Shown: positions 53,332 through 61,626 of the stretch, piece by piece | Numbering within the stretch: the stretch's first letter is position 1 | How the letters are laid out: every line of letters starts with the position of its first letter | Assembly (NCBI RefSeq): GCF_030818905.1 | Contig: NZ_JAUTAZ010000001.1 | Span: 2,790,001 to 2,854,000 of the forward strand | Length of the DNA stretch: 64,000 nucleotides | DNA from: Microbacterium sp. SORGH_AS_0888 | GTDB lineage: Bacteria; Actinomycetota; Actinomycetes; Actinomycetales; Microbacteriaceae | Direction of reading: 5' to 3' | Translations under genes and position numbers: made by a program | The notes under the pieces: model-generated | Seen by the model: the letters and a program-made list of their open reading frames with translations, nothing else | Database searches by the model: none | Told to the model about the DNA's origin: nothing

Positions 53332-54255
53332 TCAGCGGGGGAGGAGGGGGAGGACGGCGCTGCCGAGGTACTCGAGCTGGTCGAGGTCGCGCATGTCCAT
53401 GAGCTGGAAGTACACGCGCTCGGCGCCGAGGTCCTGCAGGCGCCGGACCTTCGCGACGATCTCGTCGATCCCGCCCGTGATGTTGACCTCGCCGCGGAAG
53501 GCGTCGAGGTCCTGCCCGATGGCCGCCGCACGCCGCGCGAGGTCGGCTTCGGTGCGTCCGGCGAGCGTCGGCAGCGCGACCGAGAGCTTGAGCGTCTCGG
53601 GGTCGCGCCCGATCCGCTCGCACGCCTCGCGGACGCCCGCGAACTTCTCGGCGATCACGGCCTCCGGCTGGAACCCGATGTTGAACTCCGTCGCGAAGCG
53701 GGCCGCGATCGCGGGCGTCCGCGTGGGACCGCCGCCGCCGACGATCACGGGGACCTTCCGCTGCATGGGCTTGGGCAGCGCCGGGGCATCGGTGAGGTCG
53801 TAGTGCTTCCCGTGGAAGGAGTACGGCCCCGCCGCCTCCCACAGCCCGGTCACGATCTCGAGCTGCTCCTCGAGCAGCCCGAACCGCCGCGGCGGGAAGG
53901 GGATGCCGTAGGCCCGGTGCTCGTCCTCGAACCACCCGGTGCCGAGCCCCAGCTCGATCCGTCCGCCGCTCATCTCGTCGACCTGTGCGACCTGGATCGC
54001 GAGGATGCCGGGAACACGATAGGTGACGGAGGAGACGAGCGTCCCGAGCCGGATGCGGGTCGTCTCCCGAGCCAGGCCCGCCAGCGTGGTCCATGCGTCC
54101 GTCGGCCCGGGCTGCGGGTCGCCCGGGCCCATGCGAAGGTAGTGGTCGGAGCGGAAGAAGCCGTCGAAGCCGAGCCGCTCCGCGGTCTGGGCGAAGTCGA
54201 GCTGCTCGCCGTACCAGAAGCCCTGCTGCGGTTCGGTGAAGACGCAGTACTCCAT
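53332..54255 (-). CDS. LLM-class F420-dependent oxidoreductase
   Basis: 307-aa luciferase-like TIM-barrel monooxygenase/reductase. The N-terminal AERLGFDGFFRSDHYLRMG, RIRLGTLVSSVTYRVPGILA and the GRIELGLGTGWFEDEHRAYG motif are typical of F420-dependent members. The substrate is not evident. It starts 3 bp after the stop of the cation transporter gene, so they are co-transcribed. Confidence 0.91.
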   Translation of the reverse strand: MEYCVFTEPQQGFWYGEQLDFAQTAERLGFDGFFRSDHYLRMGPGDPQPGPTDAWTTLAGLARETTRIRLGTLVSSVTYRVPGILAIQVAQVDEMSGGRIELGLGTGWFEDEHRAYGIPFPPRRFGLLEEQLEIVTGLWEAAGPYSFHGKHYDLTDAPALPKPMQRKVPVIVGGGGPTRTPAIAARFATEFNIGFQPEAVIAEKFAGVREACERIGRDPETLKLSVALPTLAGRTEADLARRAAAIGQDLDAFRGEVNITGGIDEIVAKVRRLQDLGAERVYFQLMDMRDLDQLEYLGSAVLPLLPR

Positions 54256-54258
54256 GGG

Positions 54259-55221
54259 TCAGTCCTCCGATTTCAGGATGATGGACTCGGTCGGTGTCGG
54301 CGGCTGCGGCGACCGGTAGAGGTCGGGCTCGAGGTAGATGACGCGCGCGATCGGCACGGCGGCACGGATGCGGGCTTCGACGGTGTCGATCGCGGCGGCC
54401 ACCTCGCCGAGGCGCTCGTCCGCGGGCATCGCGATCTTCCCTGCCACCAGCAGCTCGTCGGGTCCGAGGTAGAGGGTCTTCAGGTGGATGAGTCGCTCGA
54501 CCTCGGGACCGTCGGTGACGGCGTGGACGATCGCATCGTGGTCGGCGGGGTTCGCGCCTTCACCGACCAGCAGGCTCTTGGTCTCGACCCCCAGCACGAT
54601 CGCGACGAGCACGAGCAGGGTGCCGATCATGAGCGTGCCGATCGCGTCGAACACGGAGTTGCCGGTGATGACCGTGAGGCCCACACCGAGCAGGGCGAAC
54701 ACGAGACCCGTGAGGGCGGCGACATCCTCGAGCAGGACCACGGGGAGCTCCGGGGCCTTCGCGCGCCGGATGAAGGTGATCCACGACTGGCTCTTCGGGC
54801 GCACGTGGTTCGACTCCCGCACGGCCGTGCGCAACGAGAACGACTCGAGCCCGATCGCGATCAGGAGCACGAGGATCGGGATCCACGCGTTCTCGAGCTC
54901 GTGCGGGTGAGTGAGCTTCTCGACGCCCTCGTAGATCGAGAACAGGCCTCCCACCGAGAAGAGGATGATGGCGACGACGAAGGCGTAGACGTAGCGCTCG
55001 CGCCCGTAGCCGAAGGGATGCTCGACGTCGGCGGCCCGCCGAGACTTGCGGCCGCCGAGCATGAGCAGAAGCTGGTTGCCCGAGTCGGCGACGGAGTGGA
55101 TGCCCTCGGCGAGCATCGATGCCGAGCCCGAGACGAACCAGGCGACGAACTTCGCCAGCGCGATGCCGAGGTTGGCCAGGAACGCCGCGAGGATGGCTTT
55201 GCTGCCGCCGGATGCACTCAT
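54259..55221 (-). CDS. cation diffusion facilitator (CDF) transporter
   Basis: 320-aa divalent metal/H+ antiporter. Six membrane helices; metal sites are GIHSVADSGNQ in helix 2 and LLEDVAALTG in helix 5. The C-terminal cytosolic domain has the usual ferredoxin-like form. ATG 55221 lies 7 nt after TAGACT (leaderless). The last residues (TESIILKSED) match those of the adjacent hydrolase. Confidence 0.92.
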   Translation of the reverse strand: MSASGGSKAILAAFLANLGIALAKFVAWFVSGSASMLAEGIHSVADSGNQLLLMLGGRKSRRAADVEHPFGYGRERYVYAFVVAIILFSVGGLFSIYEGVEKLTHPHELENAWIPILVLLIAIGLESFSLRTAVRESNHVRPKSQSWITFIRRAKAPELPVVLLEDVAALTGLVFALLGVGLTVITGNSVFDAIGTLMIGTLLVLVAIVLGVETKSLLVGEGANPADHDAIVHAVTDGPEVERLIHLKTLYLGPDELLVAGKIAMPADERLGEVAAAIDTVEARIRAAVPIARVIYLEPDLYRSPQPPTPTESIILKSED

Positions 55222-55251
55222 GCGGTCGAGTCTACGGACGAGGCGGACACC

Positions 55252-56364
55252 TCAGTTCTCCGAACGGAGCACGATCGCCTCGGTCGCCGGCGACGGTTCG
55301 CGGAAGCCGAGCCCCAGGTGCTCGAGGATCGCCTGCCGCACGATCGCGGTGCGCTCGACGTGCGGCGTGTGGCCGACGCCCGCGAGGGTCAGCTCGCGCA
55401 CCGCGCCGCCGGCGGCCGCGTAGGCGTCGAGCACGTCGCGGGTCTGCGACACCATGGGCTGCGCGGGCGCGGTCTCCTCGCCCGGCCAGTCCGGGATGAC
55501 GCCGAGCGAGCCGAGATGGCGCGGGTCGGCGAACGAGGTGTCCGACACGATCGCGTCGGCGAGTCCGCGCACCCACAGCACCGGCGGCTTCGGGTCGAGC
55601 CGGACGATGTCGGAGAGGTCCAGATGCTGCGGAGCGAGCGCGTTGAGCACCCCGGTGCTGCCTGCGGCGCTGCCCGGCCAGTGCGCGCTGGCGACGGTGT
55701 CCCCGGGGTAGTTCCCGGTCGCTGTCGAGGTCTGCAGCATCGCGTCGACCCAGGCGTCCTCGTCGCCGAGCACGAACCCGGGGGCGAAGAAGGCGTGGCG
55801 CAGGATGCTGCGGGCCGAGCTCTCGGCCTCGTCCCCGGTGTCTCGTGCGATCAGCCGCCGGACGAGCTCGGGGTTGGCGGTGACGGCGCCGGAACCGGCA
55901 TCGTCGTCGGTCAGTCGCGTGCCGTCGCGCCGGGTGCCGCCGAGGCCGTACGGCGAGAAGGGGGCGATGAGCGTCAGCGAGAGCACGGGACGCTCCTGCG
56001 CGTACTGCAGCGCGACGGTCCCGCCCAGCCCCCATCCCACCAGGTGCGCGGTCGGCAGGCCGAGCGCGTCGAGCACGGCCGCGAGATCGTCGGCGAAGTC
56101 GCGGACTCCGCGGGTCGCGTCGACGGGGAGGTTCTCGCTGTCGCCGAAGCCGCGCAGGTCGATCGCGAGCACGCGGAGGTCGGAGGGCAGCGAGCGCAGC
56201 AGCGGGTGCCAGGACACCGAGGACGCGAGCACGTCGTGCAGGAACACCAGGGTCCGCTCCGGTGGCGTCTCCGGGTCGTCGCCGTCGCGCTCGTGCAGCG
56301 CCGTCGCCAGCCGCGCCGTGTCGAGCTGGCGCACGCGGAACGCGTCGGACAGGTGGTCGGTCAT
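55252..56364 (-). CDS. alpha/beta-fold hydrolase-like protein lacking the nucleophile Ser
   Basis: 370-aa alpha/beta hydrolase fold protein. The oxyanion region is VFLHDVLASSVSWHPLL and the acid/base are VRGLADAIV and GVGHTPHVE. The nucleophile elbow reads VGWGLGGTVAL, so the usual Ser of GxSxG is Gly. Activity as an esterase is therefore doubtful. Ends TEAIVLRSEN, resembling the CDF protein's tail. Upstream of the CDF gene by 30 bp, probably one operon. Confidence 0.85.
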   Translation of the reverse strand: MTDHLSDAFRVRQLDTARLATALHERDGDDPETPPERTLVFLHDVLASSVSWHPLLRSLPSDLRVLAIDLRGFGDSENLPVDATRGVRDFADDLAAVLDALGLPTAHLVGWGLGGTVALQYAQERPVLSLTLIAPFSPYGLGGTRRDGTRLTDDDAGSGAVTANPELVRRLIARDTGDEAESSARSILRHAFFAPGFVLGDEDAWVDAMLQTSTATGNYPGDTVASAHWPGSAAGSTGVLNALAPQHLDLSDIVRLDPKPPVLWVRGLADAIVSDTSFADPRHLGSLGVIPDWPGEETAPAQPMVSQTRDVLDAYAAAGGAVRELTLAGVGHTPHVERTAIVRQAILEHLGLGFREPSPATEAIVLRSEN

Positions 56365-56433
56365 CGGGCACCTCCGAGGCCGATGATAGACCGGGCCGTC
56401 GAGAGCGGGCGGGCTCTTGACTAGGTTGGGGGA

Positions 56434-57264
56434 ATGCTCACATTCCCTCCTCTGGCGGTTCTCGGTGCGGGTTCGATGGGCGGGGCGATCCTGCGGGGCG
56501 TCGTCGCGTCCGGCAGCGCCGGTCCGATCGTGGCGACCAATCGCTCCGCCGCCAGCGCGGCGTCGCTGGCGGACGTGCCGGGAGTGACGAGCGTCGCGCT
56601 CGAGGAGGAGCCGTCGGGCAACACGAGCGCGGTCGCGACGTCCGACATCGTTCTGGTGGGGGTCAAGCCCGCGATGGTCCCGGACCTGCTGGCCGAGATC
56701 GCGCCCCATCTGCGCCCCGGCGCGGTGGTCGTGAGCCTCGCCGCCGGCGTCACGATCGAGACGTTCGAGCGGATCCTCGGGCCGGATGCGGCGGTGCTGC
56801 GCTCCATGCCGAACACCCCCGCGCTCGTGGGCAAGGGGCTCACGGGGCTCGCCGCGGGCACTCGTGCCGACGCGGAGCAGGTGGCGCTCGTCCGGGCGCT
56901 CTTCGAGACGGTCGGCACGGTCATCGAGGTGCCCGAGTCGCAGATCGACGAGCTCTCCACGATCTCGGGGTCCGGCCCCGCGTACGTGTTCCTCCTCATC
57001 GAGGAGCTCACCCGTGCGGCGGTGGCCAAGGGGTTCACGACCGAGCAGGCGCGGGCGATGGTGGAGCAGACCTTCGCCGGGGCCAGCGCCCTGCTCGGCG
57101 CGTCGGGCGAGGACCCGGCCGAGCTCCGCCGCCGGGTCACGAGCCCGAAGGGCACGACCGAGCGCGCGATCGCCGTGCTGCAGGATGCGGACCTGTCGGG
57201 GCTGTTCGCCCGGGCCACGGATGCGGCGCTCGCCCGCGCGAAGGAGCTCGCCGCGGGCGGCTGA
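56434..57264 (+). CDS. proC: pyrroline-5-carboxylate reductase
   Basis: 276-aa NAD(P)H-dependent enzyme for the last step of proline synthesis. The Rossmann motif is VLGAGSMGGAILRG, the substrate-binding DSLSTISGSGPAYVFLLIEEL region and RSMPNTPALVGKG are typical. Length is normal. Divergent from the alpha/beta hydrolase gene. Confidence 0.95.
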   Translation: MLTFPPLAVLGAGSMGGAILRGVVASGSAGPIVATNRSAASAASLADVPGVTSVALEEEPSGNTSAVATSDIVLVGVKPAMVPDLLAEIAPHLRPGAVVVSLAAGVTIETFERILGPDAAVLRSMPNTPALVGKGLTGLAAGTRADAEQVALVRALFETVGTVIEVPESQIDELSTISGSGPAYVFLLIEELTRAAVAKGFTTEQARAMVEQTFAGASALLGASGEDPAELRRRVTSPKGTTERAIAVLQDADLSGLFARATDAALARAKELAAGG

Positions 57265-57283
57265 CCCGCCGGCGGCCGCCTGG

Positions 57284-58324
57284 TCAGCGGACGGCGGCCC
57301 CGAGCCGCAGGGCGCGCCGCTCGACGTCGGTCAGCAGGGGAAGCCCCTCGAGCGCGGGCACCCGCGCGCGGAAACGGCGCGCGAGCGACATCCCTATGGT
57401 GAGGGCCGTGAACCCGGCGATGAGCTTGTCCAGCAGCGAGGTCACGAGGTTCGCGCCGAAGACGGCCGCGCCGAGCGAGTCGCCGAGCGCCAGGATGTGC
57501 TCCGTCAGGGCGTTGCCCGCCGTGTGCGCGCTGAACCCGCCCATCCCGAGCACCGTGATGGGCGCGGCGACGAGCGTGCACGCGACAGCGACGAGCACGT
57601 TGAGGGTGAAGAACCGGGGGATCGAGCGCCCCAGCCCCCAGGCGTGCACGCCGTAGCCCCACAGCAGGGCTCCGGCGACGGCGACGGCGGTGAAGGGCAC
57701 GCCGAGCATGCTCTGGTGGAGCAGGGCGCCCGCGGCCTGCGAGACGATCGCGACGAGCAACGCGCACCAGGGACCCACGAGGAAGGCCGCCACGGCCGTG
57801 CCGATCATGTCGAGGTACACCGGAAGGCCGAGCCACAGCACGACATGACCGCCTGCGACGTTGAGGGCGACGAGGAGGGCGAGCGCGAGCAGGACTCCTG
57901 CCGCCGACTGCCGCGTCCACAGGCCGCTCGTCGCCGCGCGCAGCGGTGCGGGCGCGGAGCGCCGGGAGGCGGGCGACGCCACGACGTGGGCCGCCACGCT
58001 CCGCGCCTGGTTCGCGAGGTTCGCGTCGGCGCAGCGGCGTCGCCACCGTGCCGCCTCTTCGTCGCTGCCGCCGAGGGCGAGGACGATGTCGGCGACGAGC
58101 TCGGCATCCCATCGCTTGCGGTCCGGACGGAACGCGTCGTACACGGTCGACCGGGCGACCGCCGCGGCGCGCTCGCTCGTGCCCCGCGCGGAACGCAGCC
58201 GTGAGACGCGTGCCGCGATCTCGGCGTAGGACGGGGCGCCGGAGTCGAGCCGCAGAGCCTGCAGGGCGGCCGGCACCCTCGTGCGATCGGCCGAGTCCGC
58301 CGTGCTCGCGTCCCTGCCCGTCAC
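57284..58324 (-). CDS. N-terminal HTH fused to an ECF-transporter S-component-like membrane domain
   Basis: 346-aa protein. The first about 110 residues are soluble (YAEIAARVSRLRSARGTSER and STVYDAFRPDRKRW, resembling a helix-turn-helix). The rest is hydrophobic with about six segments (LLALALLVALNVAGGHVVLW; IGTAVAAFLVGPWCALLVAI; VAVACTLVAAPITVLGMGGF), like substrate-binding S-components of energy-coupling-factor vitamin transporters. GTG 58324 has GAGGGG upstream. A DNA-binding domain joined to such a membrane part is unusual; substrate unknown. Confidence 0.7.
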   Translation of the reverse strand: MTGRDASTADSADRTRVPAALQALRLDSGAPSYAEIAARVSRLRSARGTSERAAAVARSTVYDAFRPDRKRWDAELVADIVLALGGSDEEAARWRRRCADANLANQARSVAAHVVASPASRRSAPAPLRAATSGLWTRQSAAGVLLALALLVALNVAGGHVVLWLGLPVYLDMIGTAVAAFLVGPWCALLVAIVSQAAGALLHQSMLGVPFTAVAVAGALLWGYGVHAWGLGRSIPRFFTLNVLVAVACTLVAAPITVLGMGGFSAHTAGNALTEHILALGDSLGAAVFGANLVTSLLDKLIAGFTALTIGMSLARRFRARVPALEGLPLLTDVERRALRLGAAVR

Positions 58325-58413
58325 CGTCGTCCCCCCTCGGCCGCTCCGCTCCGGCCATGATCCCGCATCGGCGCGGTCGCGTTCAAATCGGATGAGCCGG
58401 GCTCCGGCATCCG

Positions 58414-59085
58414 TCAGCGGTCGAGCGAGGCGAACCGTTCGATGTCGCTGTTCGTGCCGGACACGATGATGAGGTCGTGGTTCGTGACGACGGTGTCGGC
58501 CTCGGCGTACCGGAAGGGCTTGCCCGGGCTCTTCACCCCGACCACCGTGATGTTGAACTTGGTGCGCACCCCGGACTCGTTCAGGCCGACGCCGCGGATG
58601 AAGCGCGGGGGGTACATCTTGGCGAGCACGAAGTCGTCGTCGAACCGGATGAAGTCGAGCATGCGCCCGGAGACGAGGTGCGCGACGCGCTCGCCGGCCT
58701 CGCGCTCGGGGTAGATCACGTGGTTCGCCCCCACCCGCGCGAGGATCTTGCCGTGCGACTGCGACACGGCCTTGGCCCAGATCTGCGGCACCTTCAGATC
58801 CACCAGGTTGGCGGTGATGAGCACGGACGCCTCGATCGAGGAGCCCACCGCGACGACCGCGACCTGGAAGTCCTGCGCGCCGATCTGCTTGAGCGCCTCG
58901 AGGTTCTTCGCGTCGGCCTGCACGGTGTGCGTCACGCGCTCGGACCACTTCTGCACGAGATCGAGGTTCTCGTCGATCGCGAGCACCTCGCGGTCGAGGC
59001 GGTCCAGCTCGCCCGCACAGGCGGCTCCGAAGCGGCCGAGGCCGATCACCAGCACCGGCGCATCTGTGCGGATCTGCTCAACCAA
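58414..59085 (-). CDS. potassium uptake regulator, TrkA/KtrA family
   Basis: 223-aa cytosolic RCK protein that gates the TrkH-like channel. The Rossmann GLGRFGAACAGEL motif binds nucleotide and the C-terminal RCK_C domain follows (TKFNITVVGVKSPGKPF). ATG overlaps the end of the transporter gene by 8 bp, so translation is coupled. Confidence 0.93.
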   Translation of the reverse strand: MVEQIRTDAPVLVIGLGRFGAACAGELDRLDREVLAIDENLDLVQKWSERVTHTVQADAKNLEALKQIGAQDFQVAVVAVGSSIEASVLITANLVDLKVPQIWAKAVSQSHGKILARVGANHVIYPEREAGERVAHLVSGRMLDFIRFDDDFVLAKMYPPRFIRGVGLNESGVRTKFNITVVGVKSPGKPFRYAEADTVVTNHDLIIVSGTNSDIERFASLDR

Positions 59086-60520
59086 CGATCGGCCTTTCCA
59101 CCGGCAGCGAGTAGAGCTGCGAACGGTTCGACGCGGCGACGGCCGCAGCGAGTGTCACTGTACCAACGCGCCCCATGAACATGGTCGCGGCCAGCACGTA
59201 GATGGCGGGATCGGGGAGGTTCTGGGTGAGCCCGCTCGACAGGCCGACGGTCGCGAACCCCGACACGACCTCGAAGAGCACCTCGTCCACGGGCGCCTTC
59301 GTGATCTGCGCGACCGTGATGGTCGACACCGCCACGATCGTCGCGCCCCACGCGACCACCGACAGCGCCACGCGCTGCACGTCGCTCGGGATGCGACGTC
59401 CGAGCGCCTGCACCGAGGGGCGTCCCTTGGCCTCCGACCAGACGGCCAGGGCGAGCACGGCGAGCGTCGTGACCTTGATGCCGCCCGCGGTCGAGGCCGA
59501 CCCGCCGCCGACGAACATGAGCATGGACCCGACCAGCAGCGACGAGCCGTGGAGGTCGGCGATGTCGATGACGGAGAAGCCGCCCGAGCGGGTCATCGCG
59601 GACAGGAACAGGGACTGGAAGGTCGTGTCCCACGCATCCATGCCGCCGAAGGTCGCGGGGTTGTCGTACTCGAGCGTCACGAACACGATCGCCCCTGCGA
59701 AGAAGAGGATCACGGTCGTGATGAGGGTGAGCTTGGTGTGCAGCGACCAGCGCCGCACGTGCCAGCGGTGGCGCCACAGCGTGAAGATCACGGGGAACCC
59801 GATCGAGCCGAGGAACACGCCGATCATGAGCACCGTCATGAACATGTAGTCCTGCGCGAAGGGGGCCAGCCCGTTCGCGTTGGGGGTGAAGCCCGTGTTC
59901 GTGAACGCCATCGCCGCGAAGTACGGCGCCTCCCACAGCGCGGTCAGCGGGTGGATCCCCGCGACCAGCAGCGAGGGGTACAGCAGGACCGCGAGCCCCG
60001 CCTCGATCACGATCGTCGACAGCGCGACCGTGCGCAGGAGCTGGCCGACCTCGCCCAGGCGCACCGTCTGCCCCTCGTTCACGGGCCCGCCGTGCACCCG
60101 CAGCGGGTTCGTGTCGCCCGCCGCGATGAGCTTGGCGCGCAGTCCCAGGCGTTTGGAGATCACCATGCCGAGGATCGAGGCGAGCGTCAGGACGCCGAGA
60201 GCGCCGACGTTGACGCCCACGTAGATGATCACCTGTCCGAACGGGGACCAGTGCGACCCCATGTTCACGGTCGACAGCCCCGTGACGCAGATCGTCGAGA
60301 TCGCGGTGAACAGCGCGTCGGCGAAGGGCGTGGAGCGTCCGTCCGCGGCCGCGGCGGGAAGCGACAGCAGTGCCGTGAACAGGATGATGAGCGCCGAGAA
60401 GACGAGGATCGCGAACCGCGCGGGAGAGGAGGTGGTGAACGTGCGGGCGCCGTCGCGGGTCCGGTCCCAGGCCTGCGACGCCCGTCGCCGCCAGGTGGAT
60501 GCCGCGGGCTCGGCCGTCAT
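59078..60520 (-). CDS. potassium uptake protein, TrkH/KtrB family
   Basis: 480-aa membrane transporter with repeated pore loops; the selectivity-filter Gly residues are in TICVTGLSTVN, FTNTGFTPN, TRSGGFSVID and SGFATVGLSSGL. Works with the adjacent TrkA protein. About ten hydrophobic segments. Potassium uptake for osmotic balance. Confidence 0.94.
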   Translation of the reverse strand: MTAEPAASTWRRRASQAWDRTRDGARTFTTSSPARFAILVFSALIILFTALLSLPAAAADGRSTPFADALFTAISTICVTGLSTVNMGSHWSPFGQVIIYVGVNVGALGVLTLASILGMVISKRLGLRAKLIAAGDTNPLRVHGGPVNEGQTVRLGEVGQLLRTVALSTIVIEAGLAVLLYPSLLVAGIHPLTALWEAPYFAAMAFTNTGFTPNANGLAPFAQDYMFMTVLMIGVFLGSIGFPVIFTLWRHRWHVRRWSLHTKLTLITTVILFFAGAIVFVTLEYDNPATFGGMDAWDTTFQSLFLSAMTRSGGFSVIDIADLHGSSLLVGSMLMFVGGGSASTAGGIKVTTLAVLALAVWSEAKGRPSVQALGRRIPSDVQRVALSVVAWGATIVAVSTITVAQITKAPVDEVLFEVVSGFATVGLSSGLTQNLPDPAIYVLAATMFMGRVGTVTLAAAVAASNRSQLYSLPVERPIVG

Positions 60521-60590
60521 GCCGGATTCTCCTCCCCACGCCGCGCCGCCGTTCTGGGTGGCGACGTCATCGCACGGCTAACCTAAGCAC

Positions 60591-60996
60591 ATGGCGGACA
60601 TCTTCGGGCGTGATCGCGGACGCCACCCGGCGCGACATCCTCCGGCTGCTGCTCGAGCGTTCCGGCGCGGGTGACGGGGGCACCAGCGTCTCGCACATCG
60701 TGCAGGATCTGGGCGTGAGCCAGCCCACCGTCTCGAAGCATCTCAAGGTGCTGCGGGAGGCGGAGCTCGTGTCCGTGCGCGAAGACGGCCAGCACCGCTT
60801 CTACCGGCTCTCGCCCACGCCGCTGGAGGAGATCGAGGACTGGCTCATGCCGTTCCAGGACGCGCAGGACGCCGCCGCGGGCATCGACCACGCGCTGCCG
60901 GAGCCCGCGAGCCGGGCGGCGGAGGCCGTCGGCCGGGCCGCCGCATCCGTCAACCACGCCGTCGCCTCCGCCTTCCGCCGCCGCCCCTCCCGCTGA
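60591..60996 (+). pseudogene. ArsR-type winged-helix regulator, +1 frameshift near the start
   Basis: Expected protein about 135 aa: MADIFG then VIADATRRDILRLLLERS, SVSHIVQDLGVSQPTVSKHLKVLREAELVSVREDGQHRFYRL. An ATG at 60591, 6 nt after TAACCT, starts well, but an extra G in the GGG at 60606-60608 sends it out of frame after six codons. The remaining frame is intact to 60996. Removing one G restores the gene. Sequencing error is quite possible; otherwise the regulator is lost. Confidence 0.8.
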
Positions 60997-61019
60997 CCCC
61001 CGCACCCGCCCCCCGTCCC

Positions 61020-61098
61020 TGACCGCGAGACCAGTCCGGCGCGCCGAGACCGGCGGGTTTATCGCTGGTCTCGGCGGCGGGGACTGGTCTCGCGGGTA
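61020..61098. repeat. 79-bp nested palindromic repeat, copy B
   Basis: Same length and layout as copy A at 53206-53284, with about nine differences, one of which (C to T in the inner stem) still allows G-U pairing. It lies between the ArsR-like gene and the BldC-like gene. Confidence 0.85.
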
Positions 61099-61169
61099 GT
61101 CACTCGGGTCGCGGAGCCGCTACGGTATCGAGAAGCGCATCGTGCGCGAGCGGCAAGGGGGAGAGACGG

Positions 61170-61361
61170 ATGCCGGAAATGCCGGACGTGCAGTTCCTCA
61201 CGGTCGCGGAGGTCGCCGCCATCATGCGCGTGTCGAAGATGACGGTGTACCGCCTGGTGCACGCGGGGGAGCTCCCCGCCGTGCGCTTCGGACGCAGCTA
61301 CCGCGTTCCCGAGTCGGCCGTCTCCGAGCTCGTGCAACGTCCGGCCGCCGACGTCGGCTAG
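61170..61361 (+). CDS. BldC-like helix-turn-helix DNA-binding protein (excisionase family)
   Basis: 63-aa MerR-type winged-helix protein. LTVAEVAAIMRVSKMTVYRLVHAGELPAVRFGRSYRVPESAV is nearly the whole domain (cited in part); this is typical of BldC, a developmental regulator of actinobacteria. ATG 61170 has GGAGAG 5 nt upstream. Followed closely by the gene for bS22, a conserved arrangement in the phylum. Confidence 0.9.
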   Translation: MPEMPDVQFLTVAEVAAIMRVSKMTVYRLVHAGELPAVRFGRSYRVPESAVSELVQRPAADVG

Positions 61362-61444
61362 ACTGATCCGAGGCATTTTTTCGTAGTGCCCGTTCCCGGG
61401 TGCAGCAGGTCTGCTCCCAGACCCCTGATATAGCGAGGTTTTCC

Positions 61445-61543
61445 GTGGGTTCTGTCATCAAGAAGCGCCGCAAGCGCATGGCGAAGAAGAAGCACCGCAA
61501 GCTGCTTCGCAAGACTCGCCACCAGCGCCGCAACAAGAAGTAA
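61445..61543 (+). CDS. 30S ribosomal protein bS22 (AURKAIP1/COX24-domain)
   Basis: 32-aa very basic protein, VGSVIKKRRKRMAKKKHRKL... ending RRNKK. This is the small actinobacterial ribosomal protein bS22 bound near the decoding centre. GTG 61445 has GAGG 7 nt upstream. Followed by a strong hairpin. Confidence 0.92.
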   Translation: MGSVIKKRRKRMAKKKHRKLLRKTRHQRRNKK

Positions 61544-61559
61544 GCGGCAAACGACACCG

Positions 61560-61592
61560 AGCGCCCCCGACGTGCCCCGTCGATGGGGCGCT
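61560..61592 (+). terminator. hairpin terminator after bS22
   Basis: 8-bp stem AGCGCCCC (61560-61567) / GGGGCGCT (61585-61592), with an inner CGAC/GTCG stem, followed by a T-containing stretch. Confidence 0.6.
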
Positions 61593-61626
61593 TCGTGTTC
61601 GCGCCGCGCCCGACGAAAGGCTCGAC

